Made by a program: the position numbers and the translations under genes. The notes under the pieces are model-generated. The model saw only the letters and a program-made list of their open reading frames with translations. It made no database searches and was not told the DNA's origin. A DNA stretch of 64,000 nt from Bacillus paramycoides. Lineage in GTDB: Bacteria; Bacillota; Bacilli; Bacillales; Bacillaceae_G. Below, one piece after another: positions 62,332 to 64,000 of this stretch (within the stretch, counting starts at the first letter, position 1; each line of letters opens with the position of its first letter). Location: NCBI RefSeq assembly GCF_001884235.1, contig NZ_MAOI01000041.1, forward strand, positions 1 to 64,000, in the 5' to 3' direction.

Positions 62332-63234
62332 ATGACAAAGACAAAATTTGAAAAAGTACTCCTCATCGTAAATCCAAAAGCAGGACATGGTGATTTACAT
62401 ACGAACTTAGCGAAAATCGTACCACCACTTGCTGCCGCTTTTCCTGACCTACGCATCCTTCATACGAAACAACAAGGTGATGCAACAAACTATTGTCAGG
62501 AGTTTGCTAGTAAAGTAGATTTAATTATCGTCTTCGGTGGTGACGGAACTGTATTTGAATGCACAAACGGATTAGCCCCTCTTGAAATTAGACCTACACT
62601 TGCAATCATTCCAGGCGGAACTTGCAACGACTTCTCTCGCACACTCGGCGTTCCGCAAAACATCGCAGAAGCAGCAAAACTCATTACAAAAGGACATGTA
62701 AAACCTGTTGACGTCGCAAAAGCAAACGGACAACACTTCTTAAACTTTTGGGGCATTGGACTCGTCTCTGAAGTATCAAACAATATCGATGCTGAAGAAA
62801 AAGCAAAGCTTGGTAAAATCGGTTACTATTTAAGCACAATTCGAACTGTAAAAAACGCTGAAACATTCCCAGTAAAAATCACTTACGACGGACAAGTATA
62901 TGAAAACGAAGCTGTTCTTGTTATGGTTGGAAACGGTGAATATCTCGGGGGTATCCCGTCCTTTATTCCGAACGTAAAATGTGACGACGGAACACTTGAT
63001 ATTTTCGTCGTAAAATCAACAGGCATTCAAGCATTTAAAGATTATATCGGGAAGAAGCTATTTGAAGACACAAACGAAAATGACATCTTCCACGTAAAAG
63101 CAAAATCCATTCATATTGAAACAGAAGAAGAAAAAGAAGTAGATACGGATGGGGAAAGTTCACTACATACACCTTGTCATATTGAACTATTACAAGGACA
63201 CTTTACGATGATTTATAATCCTGCGGTTGTGTAA
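62332..63234 (+). CDS. diacylglycerol kinase-family lipid kinase
   Basis: 300 residues. DAGK catalytic domain: LIVNPKAGHGD near residue 11, ATP-binding VFGGDGTVFECTNGL near residue 66, PGGTCNDFSRTLG near residue 97 and NFWGIGLVSEVSNNID. C-terminal beta domain with DGTLDIFVVKS. Resembles DgkB/YtlR lipid kinases that phosphorylate diacylglycerol for lipid recycling. Confidence 0.9.
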   Translation: MTKTKFEKVLLIVNPKAGHGDLHTNLAKIVPPLAAAFPDLRILHTKQQGDATNYCQEFASKVDLIIVFGGDGTVFECTNGLAPLEIRPTLAIIPGGTCNDFSRTLGVPQNIAEAAKLITKGHVKPVDVAKANGQHFLNFWGIGLVSEVSNNIDAEEKAKLGKIGYYLSTIRTVKNAETFPVKITYDGQVYENEAVLVMVGNGEYLGGIPSFIPNVKCDDGTLDIFVVKSTGIQAFKDYIGKKLFEDTNENDIFHVKAKSIHIETEEEKEVDTDGESSLHTPCHIELLQGHFTMIYNPAVV

Positions 63235-63265
63235 TAAAAAAACGAGTGATATCACTCGTTTTTTC
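63235..63265 (+). terminator. terminator of the lipid kinase gene
   Basis: AAAACGAGTGATATCACTCGTTTT perfect palindrome. Confidence 0.9.
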
Positions 63266-63323
63266 TCTTCTAATCTAGTTATGTCGTTGGATCATTTCTT
63301 GTATTTCTTCTATGAATTTATTA

Positions 63324-63503
63324 TTAAAATATTAAATTACATTTCGAACAAAAAGGAGTGGAATTCCCTCTCCTAATTTTCGCATTACATTTTGGACAAT
63401 ATACATATCGTTCTTCTATCTTCTGTCGTTCCATCATATTTAAGGACACTATTCTCATACTACACATAATCCCAATTAAAATAAGGCTAAAAATGAGTAG
63501 CAC
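63324..63503 (-). CDS. small membrane-anchored zinc-ribbon protein (59 residues)
   Basis: GTG start with GGAGGAGGGGGAGAGTT upstream. N-terminal TM (LLIFSLILIGIMCSMRIV), a short linker (MMERQKIEERY), then a zinc ribbon with CPKC and CSKC knuckles (VYCPKCNAK ... FCSKCNLIF). Ends at the TAA at 63324-63326. Function unknown. Confidence 0.7.
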   Translation of the reverse strand: MLLIFSLILIGIMCSMRIVSLNMMERQKIEERYVYCPKCNAKIRRGNSTPFCSKCNLIF

Positions 63504-63556
63504 AACTCTCCCCCTCCTCCGCTATCAATACAATTATATATCACCATAAAATAACA

Positions 63557-63588
63557 AAACCGATGCTCTCATCGAGAATCGGTTTTAT
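63557..63588 (-). terminator. terminator of the YxeA-family gene
   Basis: AAAACCGATGCTC and GAGAATCGGTTTT stem. Confidence 0.85.
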
Positions 63589-63590
63589 AC

Positions 63591-63938
63591 TTACAACCCT
63601 AACTTCGCCTTCGCACCATCAGGAATTTTATCTGTCGTTACTTGTACTTTATCATGTAAGAACTGCCCTCTCGTAATGACATGCCAATACGAGCCTTTCG
63701 GTAATTCATCTACTGCATCAATCGTAACTTCTTTTGATTCTCCTTTTTCATTATAAGCTGTCACTTTATATTCACGGCCTTTATTTCCGCTTAACTCTTT
63801 TCCATCATTATCAATCACTGCGTAACGATATTCTAAATCAAGAAATGGATTCATTCTATCAATCGCAGCACTCCCGTTTAATAAATATGCTGCTCCTGCC
63901 ACGATGATAAATACTGATACAAGTATAAATCTTTTCAT
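63591..63938 (-). CDS. YxeA-family (DUF1093) secreted protein
   Basis: 115 residues. Signal peptide FILVSVFIIVAGAAYLLNGS, then RMNPFLDLEYRYAVIDN, EYKVTAYNEKGESKEVTIDA and LPKGSYWHVITRGQFLHD, the DUF1093/YxeA OB-like fold. Exported, function unknown. AAAGGTGGAATATAG precedes the ATG. Bases 63939-64000 hold its promoter region only. Confidence 0.85.
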   Translation of the reverse strand: MKRFILVSVFIIVAGAAYLLNGSAAIDRMNPFLDLEYRYAVIDNDGKELSGNKGREYKVTAYNEKGESKEVTIDAVDELPKGSYWHVITRGQFLHDKVQVTTDKIPDGAKAKLGL

Positions 63939-64000
63939 CTATATTCCACCTTTCATTATGTTTTTCTGTAGGACGTTTTTAAGTATAGAGCGTATTTCTT

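Noticed and set aside
1-64000. Prophage, integrative element or biosynthetic island
   Set aside because: The only recombinase is a lone catalytic domain; no structural, replication or tRNA-flanked boundaries were seen, and gene order largely follows the Bacillus core.

Overview
This window is chromosomal DNA of a Bacillus cereus-group organism (B. cereus, thuringiensis or anthracis type). The evidence is low GC, strong AGGAGG-type ribosome sites, a core gene set matching the B. subtilis yt-region (leuS, ytqAB, ytpAB, ytoA, metK, pckA, luxS, yidD, ytiB, ytkD), the BasI/sortase C locus with its LPNTA sorting signal, and interspersed repeats resembling the bcr elements of this group. No phage, plasmid, IS element, CRISPR array, rRNA or tRNA was seen.

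Layout. 1-1.1 kb holds the 5' part of a His/Gln-rich repeat protein, probably spore-associated, running off the left edge. 1.2-7.1 kb has a GNAT acetyltransferase, leuS with a Leu T-box, an MFS transporter, a collapsed khtT-khtU potassium efflux operon and a stand-alone tyrosine recombinase domain. 7.4-10.2 kb is a BceAB-type peptide-sensing or detoxification ABC transporter with a BceR-like operator but no adjacent two-component genes. 10.3-13.1 kb combines tRNA-modification genes (ytqA/ytqB) with two bcr1-like repeats and a chimeric racemase/TPR gene relic. 13.2-28.2 kb carries PepSY, sesquarterpene synthase and lysophospholipase genes, a PAP2/glycosyltransferase pair, mobA/moaB, metK with a SAM riboswitch, pckA, a triple tandem repeat, and EamA, HesB-like and Nif3-like genes. 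28.5-31 kb has two paralogous orphan histidine kinases, one of which has lost its phospho-accepting histidine.

31.5-43.5 kb holds an LTA-synthase-like sulfatase, a SsuABC/ThiXYZ-type importer, a zincin-like lipoprotein, ytkD, luxS, yidD and a beta-carbonic anhydrase. 43.7-49.3 kb has cydAB, a GerPA/PF-family spore protein, a DUF218 protein and a YitT protein. 49.7-52.2 kb is a four-gene PspA-DUF350-DUF4178-DUF4247 envelope-stress operon, the least characterised multi-gene system here. 52.6-56.7 kb has a lipoprotein, feoAB plus a Cys-rich partner under a Fur box, and thiT under a TPP riboswitch. 56.9-60.7 kb is the basI-srtC-response regulator-histidine kinase locus for cell-wall anchoring. 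The right end has a gene of unknown function preceded by a second BceR-like operator, an hpt paralogue, a lipid kinase, a small zinc-ribbon membrane protein and a YxeA-family protein.

The most useful leads are: the H-to-D pseudo-kinase beside a canonical paralogue; two near-identical 16-bp palindromes 51 kb apart that may tie an orphan BceAB transporter to an uncharacterised gene; the PspA/DUF operon with an internal terminator; the decayed khtTU and racemase/TPR relics; a modular intergenic repeat family recurring in at least seven intergenic stretches; and several small genes below usual ORF cut-offs. All functional calls come from reading the sequence; no database search was run.
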